Assembly: GCA_023393045.1 (NCBI GenBank)
Contig: JAEWMV010000040.1
Coordinates: 1-20,600, forward strand
Direction of reading: 5' to 3'
Source of the DNA: Bacillota bacterium
GTDB taxonomy: Bacteria > Bacillota > Clostridia > Christensenellales > CAG-138
DNA: 20,600 bases
Under the pieces are notes generated by a model that was not told the origin of the DNA, did no database searches, and saw only the letters and a list, made by a program, of their open reading frames with translations. Positions 1-7,602 of this stretch are shown here, in pieces (the first letter of the stretch is position 1; each line of letters opens with the position of its first letter). The translations under genes were made by a program, and so were the position numbers.

Positions 1-945
1 GGTCAGTGGGGCACGGCGATGGCGGAAGCCTGCGCGTACTTCAAGCTGCCGCTCACGGTCTTCATGGTAAAATGCTCCAGCGAACAGAAGCCCTATCGCA
101 AGGCCATTATGGAAAATTTCGGCGCGAAGGTGATACCGAGCCCAAGCTCCGCCACGAACGCGGGGCGCGCCATCCTCGCGGAGGATCCGGACAATTCCGG
201 CTCGCTGGGCACGGCGATTTCCGAGGCGGTGGAGGTGGCCGTCACCTCGCCCGGCTACCGTTATGTGCTGGGCAGCGTGTTGAACCAGGTGCTGCTGCAC
301 CAGAGCGTGATCGGCCTTGAGTCGGAAGCCGCCATGAACATGATCGGCGAATACCCGGACGTGGTTATCGGCTGCGCGGGCGGCGGCTCCAATCTCGGCG
401 GCCTCATCGCCCCCTTCATGCGCGACAAGCTGCTGGGCAAAAATAAGACGCGCTTCATCGCGGTGGAACCCGCAAGCTGCCCCTCCTTCACGCGGGGCAG
501 GTACGCGTACGACTTCTGCGACGTGGGCAAGACCACCCCGCTTGCGAAAATGTACACCCTTGGCTGCACCTTCAAGCCCAGCGAAAACCACGCGGGCGGC
601 TTGCGCTACCACGGCATGAGCCCGATATTGAGCAAGCTCTACCACGACGGATATATGGAAGCCGTCGCCGTCGGGCAGACGAAAGTGTTCGAGGCCGCGC
701 AGCTCTTCGCGCGCTGTGAGACCATACTCCCCGCGCCGGAGTCCGCGCACGCCATACGCGCCGCCGTCGACGAGGCCGTCCGCTGCCGCGAGGAGGGCAA
801 AAGCGAAACGATACTCTTTGGCCTCACGGGCACGGGCTACTTCGACCTTTCCGCCTACATGGCCTATAACGAGAACAGGATGAGCGATTACATCCCCACG
901 GACGAGGACCTCCAGAAGGGCTTCGGGCAGCTCCCCAGGCTGTAA
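1..945 (+). CDS. trpB: Tryptophan synthase beta chain, TrpB2 type (5' truncated by window edge)
   Basis: PLP-dependent beta subunit that condenses indole with serine to give tryptophan in the cytoplasm. The frame is open from base 1 (GQWGTAM), so the N-terminal part lies outside the window; 314 residues are present, where TrpB2 proteins are usually about 450. The missing part would include the Schiff-base lysine. Visible landmarks are the glycine-rich PLP-phosphate loop GCAGGGSN (around residues 124-131) and the stretch HAGGLRYHGMSP, which I associate with the TrpB2 rather than the classical TrpB1 branch. TrpB2 often occurs alone, without trpA next to it; no trpA is seen here. The stop is TAA, followed in frame by a second TAA. 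A related PLP fold-type II lyase is possible but less likely given the TrpB2-like C-terminal half. Confidence 0.88.
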   Translation, partial: GQWGTAMAEACAYFKLPLTVFMVKCSSEQKPYRKAIMENFGAKVIPSPSSATNAGRAILAEDPDNSGSLGTAISEAVEVAVTSPGYRYVLGSVLNQVLLHQSVIGLESEAAMNMIGEYPDVVIGCAGGGSNLGGLIAPFMRDKLLGKNKTRFIAVEPASCPSFTRGRYAYDFCDVGKTTPLAKMYTLGCTFKPSENHAGGLRYHGMSPILSKLYHDGYMEAVAVGQTKVFEAAQLFARCETILPAPESAHAIRAAVDEAVRCREEGKSETILFGLTGTGYFDLSAYMAYNENRMSDYIPTDEDLQKGFGQLPRL

Positions 946-977
946 TAAGCCCCGCACGCCGGTAATATAAATCCGGT

Positions 978-1718
978 ATGAGATGCCTTTTTACACTGTG
1001 GCGAAAAATGAGCGAACATACCCTGAAAGCCGCCGCGGTCACGCTCTGCGTGCTCGCGGCGGCGGCGTCTTTCATCCAGGACGCGCGCACGCGCGCCTCC
1101 CTGGAGGCGGGCGCGCAGACGAATGACGGCCCCATGATCGCACTTACCTTCGACGACGGGCCGTATCCCGAGGTCACCGCCGCCATACTCGACGCGCTCG
1201 AGCAATACGGCGTGAGGGCCACCTTTTTCGTGCTGGGCAGCCGCGTGAAAGGCCAGGAGGAGATGCTCAAGCGCATGGAGGAGCTGGGGTGTGAGATCGG
1301 CAACCACACCTGGTCCCACGCGGACCTCACGGGCCTTTCCGCCGCGCAGTGTATCAGCGAAATAGAAAAGACCAACGAGGAATTCAAGCGCGTACTCGGC
1401 CATGGCGCGGCGGTGGTGCGTCCGCCGTTCGGGCATTACAACAGCACGGTACGAAACCTCGTGCCCTATCCCCTCATACTCTGGACCGTGGACACGGGGG
1501 ACTGGCAGAAGCAGAACCCCCGGCAGCTCGCCAGAAGCGTCGTGGAGCAGGCGAAGGAGGGCTGCGTGATCCTCATGCACGACCAGCAGACCTCCACCGC
1601 CGAGGCGATCACGGACATCATCCCCTTGCTCGTGCGGGAGGGCTTCCGGTTTGTGACGATATCCGAGCTCATCGAGGCGCGGGACGGCCAATCCGCCGCC
1701 GTGAAATTGCCCCCGTGA
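978..1718 (+). CDS. Polysaccharide deacetylase (NodB/CE4 family), membrane-anchored or secreted
   Basis: Metal-dependent deacetylase acting on N-acetylated glycans, probably peptidoglycan or another surface polymer outside the membrane. All five CE4 motifs are visible: TFDDGP (residues 57-62, catalytic and metal Asp), NHTWSH (109-114, metal His110 and His114), RPPFG (148-152), DTGDW (172-176) and LMHD (199-202). A basic start followed by a hydrophobic segment (about 16-34) looks like a signal anchor or signal peptide. Length (246 aa) is normal for a single-domain enzyme. The start is uncertain: ATG 978 and ATG 1008 both lack a clear Shine-Dalgarno. A TATAAA box lies just six bases before ATG 978, so a leaderless message is possible, but no good -35 is seen. 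It starts 32 bases after trpB. The exact substrate cannot be told. Confidence 0.9.
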   Translation: MRCLFTLWRKMSEHTLKAAAVTLCVLAAAASFIQDARTRASLEAGAQTNDGPMIALTFDDGPYPEVTAAILDALEQYGVRATFFVLGSRVKGQEEMLKRMEELGCEIGNHTWSHADLTGLSAAQCISEIEKTNEEFKRVLGHGAAVVRPPFGHYNSTVRNLVPYPLILWTVDTGDWQKQNPRQLARSVVEQAKEGCVILMHDQQTSTAEAITDIIPLLVREGFRFVTISELIEARDGQSAAVKLPP

Positions 1719-1728
1719 GCGCGCTCGA

Positions 1729-1757
1729 TTGTATTGAACCCCATTATGCGCTATAAT
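1729..1757 (+). promoter_or_regulatory. Sigma-A-type promoter of the HD hydrolase operon
   Basis: TTGTAT (1729-1734), a 17-base spacer, and a perfect TATAAT (1752-1757). It lies just downstream of the deacetylase stop and 31 bases before ATG 1789; GTGAGG at 1775-1780 supplies the ribosome binding site. Confidence 0.7.
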
Positions 1758-1788
1758 ACCTTTCAATACGATTTGTGAGGTATTATTT

Positions 1789-2358
1789 ATGTCGGTTTTA
1801 ACTCTTACTAAGGCGCGCACCATCATTGAAAAGCACGTGAAGGAGCCGCATCTGCTGCTGCACGCGCTCGCAGTCTCCGCGGCGATGGGCGCGATGGCGG
1901 AGCATTTCGGCGAGGACAGGGCGCACTGGGAAGCGGTGGGCTACCTCCACGACGTGGATTATGAGAAATTCCCCGAAGAACACCTCGCGCATACGCGCGC
2001 GCTGCTTGAAGGCGAGGATATCGACGAGGCGGACATCCGCGCCATACTTTCCCACGGCTACGGCATCTGCACGGACGTCACGCCCCTGACCAACATGGAA
2101 AAGAGCCTTTTTACGGTGGACGAGCTCACAGGCATCGTGCAGGCGGCAAGCCTCATGCGCCCCACGGGCATCAGCGACCTTGAGGTGTCGAGCCTCAAAA
2201 AGAAATTCAAGGACAAGAAGTTCGCCGCAAAATGCAGCCGCGATGTGATCCTGCAGGGCTGCGAGATGCTCGCTATGCCGCTCGAGGAGGTCATGGCGCT
2301 CGTCATAGAAGGCATGCGCACGAAGATGGACGAACTCGGCCTCGCGCCGCGAGAATAG
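1789..2358 (+). CDS. HD-domain (HDIG-type) phosphohydrolase
   Basis: A 189-residue protein of the HD superfamily of metal-dependent phosphohydrolases. Candidate metal ligands are His25 (LLLHAL), His54-Asp55 (YLHDVD), His89 (SHGYG) and Asp111 (TVDELTG), which fit the H...HD...H...D pattern. Proteins of this size and layout are usually annotated as HDIG-domain hydrolases acting on nucleotides or other phosphoesters; the substrate here is unknown. The start ATG 1789 has GTGAGG eight bases upstream and its own promoter. It is the first gene of a co-directional run: the GtrA-like gene begins four bases after its stop, suggesting translational coupling. There is no signal peptide, so it is cytoplasmic. 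Confidence 0.85.
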   Translation: MSVLTLTKARTIIEKHVKEPHLLLHALAVSAAMGAMAEHFGEDRAHWEAVGYLHDVDYEKFPEEHLAHTRALLEGEDIDEADIRAILSHGYGICTDVTPLTNMEKSLFTVDELTGIVQAASLMRPTGISDLEVSSLKKKFKDKKFAAKCSRDVILQGCEMLAMPLEEVMALVIEGMRTKMDELGLAPRE

Positions 2359-2362
2359 CCTT

Positions 2363-2812
2363 ATGAAGCTGACGGAACATAAGGAGCTTTGGCGTTCCAT
2401 CAAATTCGTGCTGTTCTCCATAAGCGCGGGCGCGATACAGTTCGCAAGCTTCGCGCTGCTCTACGACGCGCTGTATGTCGACTACTGGATAAGCTACCTC
2501 GTGGCGCTGGTGCTAAGCGTCCTGTGGAACTTCACCTTCAACAGGCGCTTCACCTTCAAGTCCGCTGCGAACGTGCCCGTGGCCATGCTCAAGGTGTTCG
2601 GGTATTACTGCGTGTTCACGCCGATCACCACGCTGGGCGGGCAGTACCTCGAGAGCGCGCTCGGCTGGAACGGTAACCTCGTGACGCTTATTAACATGGT
2701 ATTGAACCTCATCACGGAATTTCTCTTTTGCCGGTTCGTGGTTTATCGCAGCACCATCGACACGAACGAGCTGGCGAAAAAGAAAGCGGAAAAAGAAGAG
2801 GGCGGAAACTGA
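2363..2812 (+). CDS. GtrA-family small membrane protein
   Basis: A 149-residue protein with four predicted membrane helices (about 14-36, 42-58, 74-95 and 105-127) and a short charged C-terminal tail. The segment WNFTFNRRFTF after helix 2 is the hallmark of the GtrA/DPMS-like family. Members are thought to help flip or move polyprenyl-linked sugars in cell-surface polysaccharide synthesis (family knowledge). No glycosyltransferase partner is adjacent, so its role here is open. No strong Shine-Dalgarno is visible; the gene starts four bases after the HD-hydrolase stop and is probably translated by coupling to it. Confidence 0.85.
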   Translation: MKLTEHKELWRSIKFVLFSISAGAIQFASFALLYDALYVDYWISYLVALVLSVLWNFTFNRRFTFKSAANVPVAMLKVFGYYCVFTPITTLGGQYLESALGWNGNLVTLINMVLNLITEFLFCRFVVYRSTIDTNELAKKKAEKEEGGN

Positions 2813-2832
2813 CGCCGCCCGGGAGGCCGTCT

Positions 2833-3369
2833 ATGGAAATCGTCCCCCTCTCGCCCAAAGATGAAAATCGCATACTCCAATGCGCCGCGCTGCTCGCGCA
2901 GGCGTTTTCGCATTGCTACGGCGGGGAGCATGCCATGGAAGAAATGGCCGAATGCCTTGACGCGGAGCGCGTCGCCCTCGCCGCCGTTGAGGCAAATGCG
3001 GTGCTGGGCTTCGTCGGGGCGATCCCGCAATACGGCCAAACGGGATGGGAGCTGCATCCGCTTGTGGTCGATCGCGCATACCGCAAGCGCGGCGTGGGCC
3101 GCGCGCTGTGCGCGGAGCTGGAAAACCGGCTTCGCCAACGGGGCTGTTTGACGGTATATCTTGGCAGTGACGACGAGTTCAACCAGACCTCCCTCTCGCA
3201 GGGAAATCTTTTCGAGGACACCTTTCAAAAGATAGCGGACATACACAACCTCAAGGGACACCCGTACGAATTCTATCAGAAGCTCGGCTATCAAATCGTG
3301 GGCGTCATCCCCGACGCGGGCGGCATCGGCAAACCGGATATCTGGATGGCGAAAAGCCTCGTGCGGTAA
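2833..3369 (+). CDS. GNAT acetyltransferase resembling aminoglycoside 6'-N-acetyltransferase AAC(6')-Ii
   Basis: A 178-residue single GNAT domain. The start ATG 2833 is chosen because GGGAGG lies at 2821-2826, six bases upstream; an upstream extension overlaps the GtrA gene in another frame and is unlikely. The acetyl-CoA loop is in the segment YRKRGVGRA (83-91). From recalled family sequence, GAIPQYG..GWELHPLVV (62-79), LGSDDE.NQTSLSQ (110-123), HPYEFYQKLGY.IVGVIP (143-160) and KPDIWMAK (167-174) run closely parallel to the Enterococcus faecium AAC(6')-Ii enzyme, which acetylates the 6' amine of aminoglycosides. I infer an AAC(6')-I-like enzyme; real substrates may be other amines, polyamines or proteins. 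It lies third in the HD-GtrA-GNAT run and is followed 68 bases later by a second GNAT gene. Confidence 0.85.
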   Translation: MEIVPLSPKDENRILQCAALLAQAFSHCYGGEHAMEEMAECLDAERVALAAVEANAVLGFVGAIPQYGQTGWELHPLVVDRAYRKRGVGRALCAELENRLRQRGCLTVYLGSDDEFNQTSLSQGNLFEDTFQKIADIHNLKGHPYEFYQKLGYQIVGVIPDAGGIGKPDIWMAKSLVR

Positions 3370-3437
3370 TCGCATCAAGCAGAGGTTCAGCATAGTAAGG
3401 CGGCATACATTCTATCGGGATAGATGAAGGGGGCGCT

Positions 3438-4423
3438 ATGGCATTGCGAAGCAAGCTGCAAAAATACGAAAACGCGCAATATGAAGACTTTGGCGTCCGC
3501 CTCGCGCCCATCGCGTGCGACGCGGATATTGAGGACGCGCTCGCGCTTCGCGTTGCGCCCGGGCAGACGGATTTTGTCACGCCCGTGGATTTTTCGCTCG
3601 CGCAGGCCTATGTTGATCCCGAAAACAACGTGCCCTTTCTCATTCGGCACGGCGATGAGGCGGTCGGCTTCATGATGCTGCGCTTCCCCGTCTGGCAGGA
3701 CGACCCCGACGTATATACATGGCGTTTGCTCGTGGACGCGCGCCATCAGGGCAAAGGCTTGGGCCGAGCCGCCTGCCTGATTGCGCTTCGGCTTTTCCAG
3801 CAACTCGGTGCGAGGCGCATTGAGCTCTCCGTGGACGGCGCGAACACAGCCTCCGTTCATCTCTACCTGAGCCTCGGCTTTGCCGACACGGGGGAAAAGG
3901 ACGGGGATGAAACGGTGTTGGCACTCGCCCCCCCGAAAATGCGCGGAGAGGGCGCGGTTTACCTGCGCTCCTTCGCGGCTTCCGACAGCGAATTCATCCT
4001 TGCAAATTGGTCGTGCTCAGACCGCATGCCGGATTGCGCCTTCCCGCAGGATAAAAAAGGCGTCGCTGCGCTGATCGAAGAATGGAATTGCCGCACATAC
4101 GAAGGAAAGTATTTCGCGCAATACGTCGTATGCGCGCAAGGCGGCATCGTCGGGATGGCCTCGTTGTATGAGGCGGGAGACGGCGGCATGAGCGTGGGCA
4201 TCCTCATCGACGCAGCGCAAAGAAACAAGGGATACGCCGCGCAGGCCATCGGGCGTTTGAAGGCGCTCGCCGCGGCGCGGGGCTGTCGCAGGCTCGTTTA
4301 AGCTGCCGCATGGATAACGAAGCGAGCATACGCCTGCATGAATCATGCGGCTTTCAAAAGATTTGTTCGACCATCAACCGCAAGGGCAACGAAATATATG
4401 AATGGGTGCTGGAGCGCCCGTAA
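3438..4423 (+). pseudogene. Tandem two-domain GNAT acetyltransferase, interrupted by a one-base frameshift
   Basis: The open frame from ATG 3438 (ribosome site AAGGGGG at 3427-3433) ends at TAA 4299-4301 after 287 residues. Two GNAT domains are visible: one at about 60-150 with acetyl-CoA loop ARHQGKGLGRA (101-111), and a second from about 173 with RNKGYAAQAIG (262-272). The second domain stops short of its last strands. In the -1 frame the missing part continues exactly from there (SCRMDNEASIRLHESCGF at 4301-4354, then to a TAA at 4421-4423), the usual GNAT ending N.AS..L....GF. One extra T in the TTT at 4297-4299 would restore L-V-L-S-C-R and a single ORF of about 328 residues. There is no canonical slippery heptamer, so this is a recent mutation or an assembly error. 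Substrate unknown. Confidence 0.8.
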
Positions 4424-4442
4424 AGGGCTTGTGTGAAAAACG

Positions 4443-4461
4443 GGACGGTTATTATCCGTCC
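4443..4461 (+). terminator. Weak hairpin after the broken GNAT gene
   Basis: GGACGG/CCGTCC six-base stem with a seven-base AT-rich loop, 20 bases after the pseudogene stop. It is followed only by GCGTTT, so the U-tract is poor; termination here is a guess from position. Confidence 0.3.
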
Positions 4462-4505
4462 GCGTTTATAACATTGGTATATCACCGGTCGCTCTTTGAT
4501 GCGTC

Positions 4506-4686
4506 GGGGACAGTTCTGTTTGTTTGCAACGAGGGGTGCAGCATTTTCCTTTGTTGCGCGGCAAACAAGCAGAACCGTCCCCGGTGGGGATAAGTCGGCA
4601 ATAGCAGGGGGACGGCTTCTGCTTGTTCGGCGGTATTCCGCCCATAAAATGTGTTTACACTCTTCCGAACAAACAGAACTGTCCCC
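4506..4686. repeat. REP/BIME-like element: two tandem imperfect stem-loops
   Basis: Four copies of a roughly 21-base arm with core GGGGACAGTTCTGTTTGTT are arranged as two inverted pairs. Arms: 4506-4526 forward, 4562-4582 reverse, 4608-4630 forward, 4665-4686 reverse. Within pair 1 the arms differ at two positions, one of which is still G-U pairable in RNA. Pair 2 has two substitutions and a one-base insertion. The loop of pair 2 holds a GGCGG-TATT-CCGCC hairpin. No transposase gene is present. The arrangement in a convergent gap is typical of REP/BIME or MITE-like sequences mobilised in trans, for example by an IS200-like RAYT protein (inference). Confidence 0.75.
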
Positions 4687-4719
4687 AACGATCCTAAAGG
4701 GAGCCGATATACCCCAAAC

Positions 4720-4754
4720 AAAAAACGACCTGCGCCATTAAAGCGAAGGCCGTT
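4720..4754 (-). terminator. Rho-independent terminator of the ABC exporter operon
   Basis: Read on the minus strand, AACGGCCTTCGC pairs with GCGCAGGTCGTT (12-base stem with one G-U and one mismatch) around a seven-base loop, followed directly by a T tract. It lies 38 bases beyond the permease stop. Confidence 0.8.
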
Positions 4755-4792
4755 GTTTACTTGCTTGATTGTCAATTGTCAATTACCCAAGA

Positions 4793-5653
4793 TTACCCCT
4801 TCCTCTTTCTCGACACATTGAGGATAGCGAGTCCGTAGAACACGGCGGTCGTGGCGAGGAGTATGAGCACGCTGTGCAGGGGCGTGAGGACGGTATTGCC
4901 GAATTTAAAGTCCACGCCCATTTCGAGGCGGAAGGCCTGTTCGGTGGCCGCGTCGAGTCCTACGGCGTTAAGCGGCGCTTCCATCATGATCTGGCGCATC
5001 AAAACGCCCGCGTGCGACACGGGGAAGACGCGTATAGCGGTCTGCACGGCCGCCGGCAGCGTACCGATGGGGATATAGATGCCCGTGAGGAAGCCCACGA
5101 GCGTGCCGATGATGGTGCTGGCCGTCGCGAAGGCGTTGGTGCTGTTGAAGAAGGACACAAGGAAAAACACCAGCGCGCTGCTCGAAAGGACGCTGAGCAG
5201 GATGCACCCGAAGACGCGCAGCATATCGAATGCGCCGAGCAGTTCTCCGCCATAGATGACGATGTAGATTTCCGCCAGCACGAAGGTCACGATGCTCATG
5301 ATGACGCCCACGACAAAGGAACTGATCACATAGCCGCCTACGAGCGTGGAGCGCCTGACGGGGGAGGCGGAAAAGTCCTTCATGACCTTTTTCGTTTTAT
5401 CCTCGATCATGATGCCGTACGCGCCCATGGTGGTAGTGAGCGAGGTCACGGCAAGAAGTCCCGCCATGATCCAGCTGTCCATGATGAAGCGCGCCTTGTC
5501 GCCCAGCCATTGCGTGCCCTGCGTGAGCATGTTGCCCAGGAAGAGCACATACAGGCCGATGATGACAAACACCGCCAATAGCGAGAAAAATACCGAGGCC
5601 TTATCCCTGAAAAACAGCTTCAGGTTGCGCTTTGCAAGCTCTATGAGAGTCAT
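4793..5653 (-). CDS. ABC-2 type exporter, permease subunit
   Basis: A 286-residue membrane protein with about six hydrophobic spans (around 21-40, 61-80, 105-133, 145-170, 178-199 and 260-280) and a basic C-terminus (SRKRKG). The order and the cytoplasmic loop EDKTKKVMKDFSASPVRRSTL between spans 2 and 3 match the ABC-2 permease family that includes DrrB-like drug exporters. Its ATG overlaps the stop of the ATPase gene by four bases (ATGA at 5650-5653), so the two are translationally coupled and should form one transporter. The transported substrate (drug, lipid, polysaccharide or peptide) cannot be told from sequence. Confidence 0.9.
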   Translation of the reverse strand: MTLIELAKRNLKLFFRDKASVFFSLLAVFVIIGLYVLFLGNMLTQGTQWLGDKARFIMDSWIMAGLLAVTSLTTTMGAYGIMIEDKTKKVMKDFSASPVRRSTLVGGYVISSFVVGVIMSIVTFVLAEIYIVIYGGELLGAFDMLRVFGCILLSVLSSSALVFFLVSFFNSTNAFATASTIIGTLVGFLTGIYIPIGTLPAAVQTAIRVFPVSHAGVLMRQIMMEAPLNAVGLDAATEQAFRLEMGVDFKFGNTVLTPLHSVLILLATTAVFYGLAILNVSRKRKG

Positions 5654-6564
5654 TCTCTCATCTCCTTCCCCGTGATGGCGATAAACGCGTCCTCCATGCT
5701 GCCCGAAACCACCTCGAAGCCCTTGATCAGGCTTTCGCAGCGCTTCAATATGGGCAGCGCGTCTATGGTCTTTGCTACGGTGAGGGAGAAGGCGCCGCCC
5801 CCGTTTTCAAAGGCGAGGTTCTCCTCCTTGAGCAATTTGGCAAGCGCCTGCGCATCGGTGGGGATGAGGCGCAGATGGTCGCCGCTGTATTCTTCGCGCA
5901 GCTTCGCGGGCGTACCTTTGGCGGCGATGAGCCCGTCGTCTATGACGGCCACGTAATCCGCCCCCGCGGCCTCCTCCATGTAATGCGTGGTCAAAAACAC
6001 GGTCATGCCCGAATCGCGCTGGAGGGTGCGTATGGTTTCCCACACGCTCTTTCGCGTCTGCGGGTCAAGGCCGGTGGTCGGCTCGTCGAGGAACAGCACC
6101 TTCGGCGTGTTGACGAGGGCGCGCGCGATGTCCGCCCGCCGCCTCTGCCCGCCCGAAAGCTTGCCGTAAGGCCGGTCGAGGAACTCCTCCGTCTCCGCCG
6201 CTTTCGCCGCCGCCACAACCGCCCTGTTAAGCCTTTCCCCCCGGATGCCGTAGAGGCTGCCGCGCATCATGAGGTTTTCGCGCACGCTAAGCAGCGCGTC
6301 GAGCACGCTGTCCTGAAACACCACGCCTATCGCGGCGCGTATTTTATCATCCTCGCGCCCCAATATATGCCCGTCCACCGATACGCGCCCCGCGTCCGGC
6401 TTCAGGAGCGTGCAGATGATGTCGATGCAGGTCGATTTGCCCGCGCCGTTTGGCCCCAGATACGCGAAAAGCGTGCCTGTGTCCACATAAAAATCGACGC
6501 CGCACACGGCCCTGAGCGCGCCGTAGCTCTTTTCGAGCCCTTCCACTTCGATGATTCTTTCCAT
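5650..6564 (-). CDS. ABC transporter ATP-binding protein (DrrA/CcmA-like)
   Basis: A 304-residue cytoplasmic ATPase that powers the adjoining permease. Walker A GPNGAGKST (37-45), Q-loop Gln84 (VVFQDS), signature LSGGQ (136-140), Walker B VLFLDE (156-161) and H-loop His194 (TTHYMEE) are all intact. The C-terminal ~80 residues after the nucleotide-binding core (from about 225) are the accessory domain common in DrrA-type subunits. The start ATG at 6562-6564 has a modest GGTGA-type ribosome site close by and a good promoter at 6593-6621. With the permease and the terminator at 4720-4754 it forms a complete two-gene transcription unit. No regulator gene is adjacent. Confidence 0.92.
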   Translation of the reverse strand: MERIIEVEGLEKSYGALRAVCGVDFYVDTGTLFAYLGPNGAGKSTCIDIICTLLKPDAGRVSVDGHILGREDDKIRAAIGVVFQDSVLDALLSVRENLMMRGSLYGIRGERLNRAVVAAAKAAETEEFLDRPYGKLSGGQRRRADIARALVNTPKVLFLDEPTTGLDPQTRKSVWETIRTLQRDSGMTVFLTTHYMEEAAGADYVAVIDDGLIAAKGTPAKLREEYSGDHLRLIPTDAQALAKLLKEENLAFENGGGAFSLTVAKTIDALPILKRCESLIKGFEVVSGSMEDAFIAITGKEMRE

Positions 6565-6592
6565 ACGTCACCGCTTTCAATTAAACTGCCTT

Positions 6593-6621
6593 ATTATACT
6601 ATCTGCATGCCAACCTGTAAA
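6593..6621 (-). promoter_or_regulatory. Promoter of the ABC exporter operon
   Basis: On the minus strand, TTTACA (6616-6621), a 17-base spacer and a perfect TATAAT (6593-6598), ending 28 bases before the ATPase start codon. Confidence 0.75.
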
Positions 6622-6725
6622 TACATGCACGTTCCGGGCCATTTTGGCAAATCCCCCTCCCGCCTTGCTTTTTCTGTTCCCCTTGCGTAAATTTTACACG
6701 TAGTTTACCGGGCCGTCGTCCGCCG

Positions 6726-6755
6726 TTGACTTCGCGCGGCGGGGCGTGCGATAAT
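6726..6755 (+). promoter_or_regulatory. Promoter of the nucleotidyltransferase gene
   Basis: TTGACT (6726-6731), an 18-base spacer and GATAAT (6750-6755), placed 36 bases before the chosen ATG 6792 and divergent from the ABC promoter. About 100 bases between the two promoters show no other feature. Confidence 0.6.
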
Positions 6756-6791
6756 GCAATCGTCCTATCCATACGCAATCGGAGAGCAGGC

Positions 6792-7568
6792 ATGGAGCAA
6801 ACATTGGAACAATCGATCCGGATCATGACGGAGCGCGTCGTTGAAGTCCTGAAGGAAAACCGCCCGCGCCTTTACCTCTACGGCTCATACGCTTACGGTG
6901 ATTTCCGCCCCGGCTGGAGCGATATCGACATCCTCTGCCTCACAGGAGACGCGATAAGCCCTGCGCAGGCGGACGCGCTTGTGAGCCTTCGCCAAACGCT
7001 CACGGGCGAGCATCCCGAAAACCCGTATTTCCGGCTGTTCGAGGGCGGCTTCCTCACGTTGCGCGCCTTCCTGGAAAAAACGCCGGACACCGTAGTTTAT
7101 TGGGGCACGAGTGGGCAGCGCGTCACGGAATTCCATTCTTTCAACAGCTTCGATATGGCCGCGCTGCTGGAGTGCGGCATCCTCCTTTTGGGCGAGGACG
7201 TAAGGGGTGCATTTGCGCCGTCGGCTTTTGATGAACTGCGCCGGGACGTTATACGGCATTACGACACAATAAGAAAGCACGCGCAAAGGACCGACGGGCG
7301 CGTTTATTCCGCGGGCTGGCTGCTCGACATCGCCCGCTGCCTCTATACGCTTGAAACCGGTAAGGTCACTTCGAAAACCGGGGCGGGCGAATGGGCGCTG
7401 CAAAATGGACATTGTCCCGTGCCCGCTGCGCTTGAGCGAGCCGTCGCGCTCCGGAAAAACCCGGCCGAACGCACGCGGGATGAGGGCATGCAAGCTTGGC
7501 TTTCCAATCTCGGCGGCGACATACAGGCCTTTGCCGACGTGCTGGAAGCCAAATTGTCGGAAATATGA
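6792..7568 (+). CDS. Nucleotidyltransferase, AadA-like with a DUF4111-type C-terminal domain
   Basis: A 258-residue protein. The N-terminal polymerase-beta fold shows YGSYAYGDFRPGWSDIDIL (30-48): the GS motif and two metal-binding aspartates (Asp44, Asp46). The C-terminal helical half contains LYTLETGKVTSKTGAGEWAL (184-203), the segment shared with streptomycin/spectinomycin adenylyltransferases (AadA/ANT(3'')). The expected reaction is transfer of AMP from ATP to a hydroxyl of an aminoglycoside-like acceptor. Many chromosomal homologues have no proven resistance role, so the substrate is inferred. ATG 6792 has GGAGAG five bases upstream; a longer frame beginning with TTG at 6726 starts inside the -35 box and is rejected. 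The radical SAM gene follows 34 bases later and is probably co-transcribed. Confidence 0.85.
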   Translation: MEQTLEQSIRIMTERVVEVLKENRPRLYLYGSYAYGDFRPGWSDIDILCLTGDAISPAQADALVSLRQTLTGEHPENPYFRLFEGGFLTLRAFLEKTPDTVVYWGTSGQRVTEFHSFNSFDMAALLECGILLLGEDVRGAFAPSAFDELRRDVIRHYDTIRKHAQRTDGRVYSAGWLLDIARCLYTLETGKVTSKTGAGEWALQNGHCPVPAALERAVALRKNPAERTRDEGMQAWLSNLGGDIQAFADVLEAKLSEI

Positions 7569-7602
7569 AGATGACCGGACGAACACCGCGAAAGGAGGTT
7601 CC

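Larger units (their letters stand above)
4424..4792. other. Convergent intergenic region, no gene
   Basis: No credible coding sequence. It holds, in order, a small GGACGG-N7-CCGTCC hairpin (4443-4461) just past the broken GNAT gene, two REP-like inverted repeats (4506-4686), and the terminator of the minus-strand ABC operon (4720-4754). Short open frames here run through the repeats and show no family features. Confidence 0.7.

Noticed and set aside
4291..4303. Programmed -1 frameshift in the GNAT gene
   Set aside because: No X XXY YYZ slippery heptamer in frame and no downstream pseudoknot seen; a lost T in a short run is simpler.
4402..4741. Small open frames through the REP-like region
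   Set aside because: They translate the repeat arms in both directions and lack ribosome sites or recognisable features.
4769..5581. Long plus-strand frames opposite the ABC permease and ATPase genes
   Set aside because: Shadow frames; the minus strand carries intact ABC motifs, promoter, gene overlap and terminator.
6726..6791. Longer N-terminus for the nucleotidyltransferase from TTG 6726
   Set aside because: That TTG is the first bases of the -35 box, and ATG 6792 has a good ribosome site.
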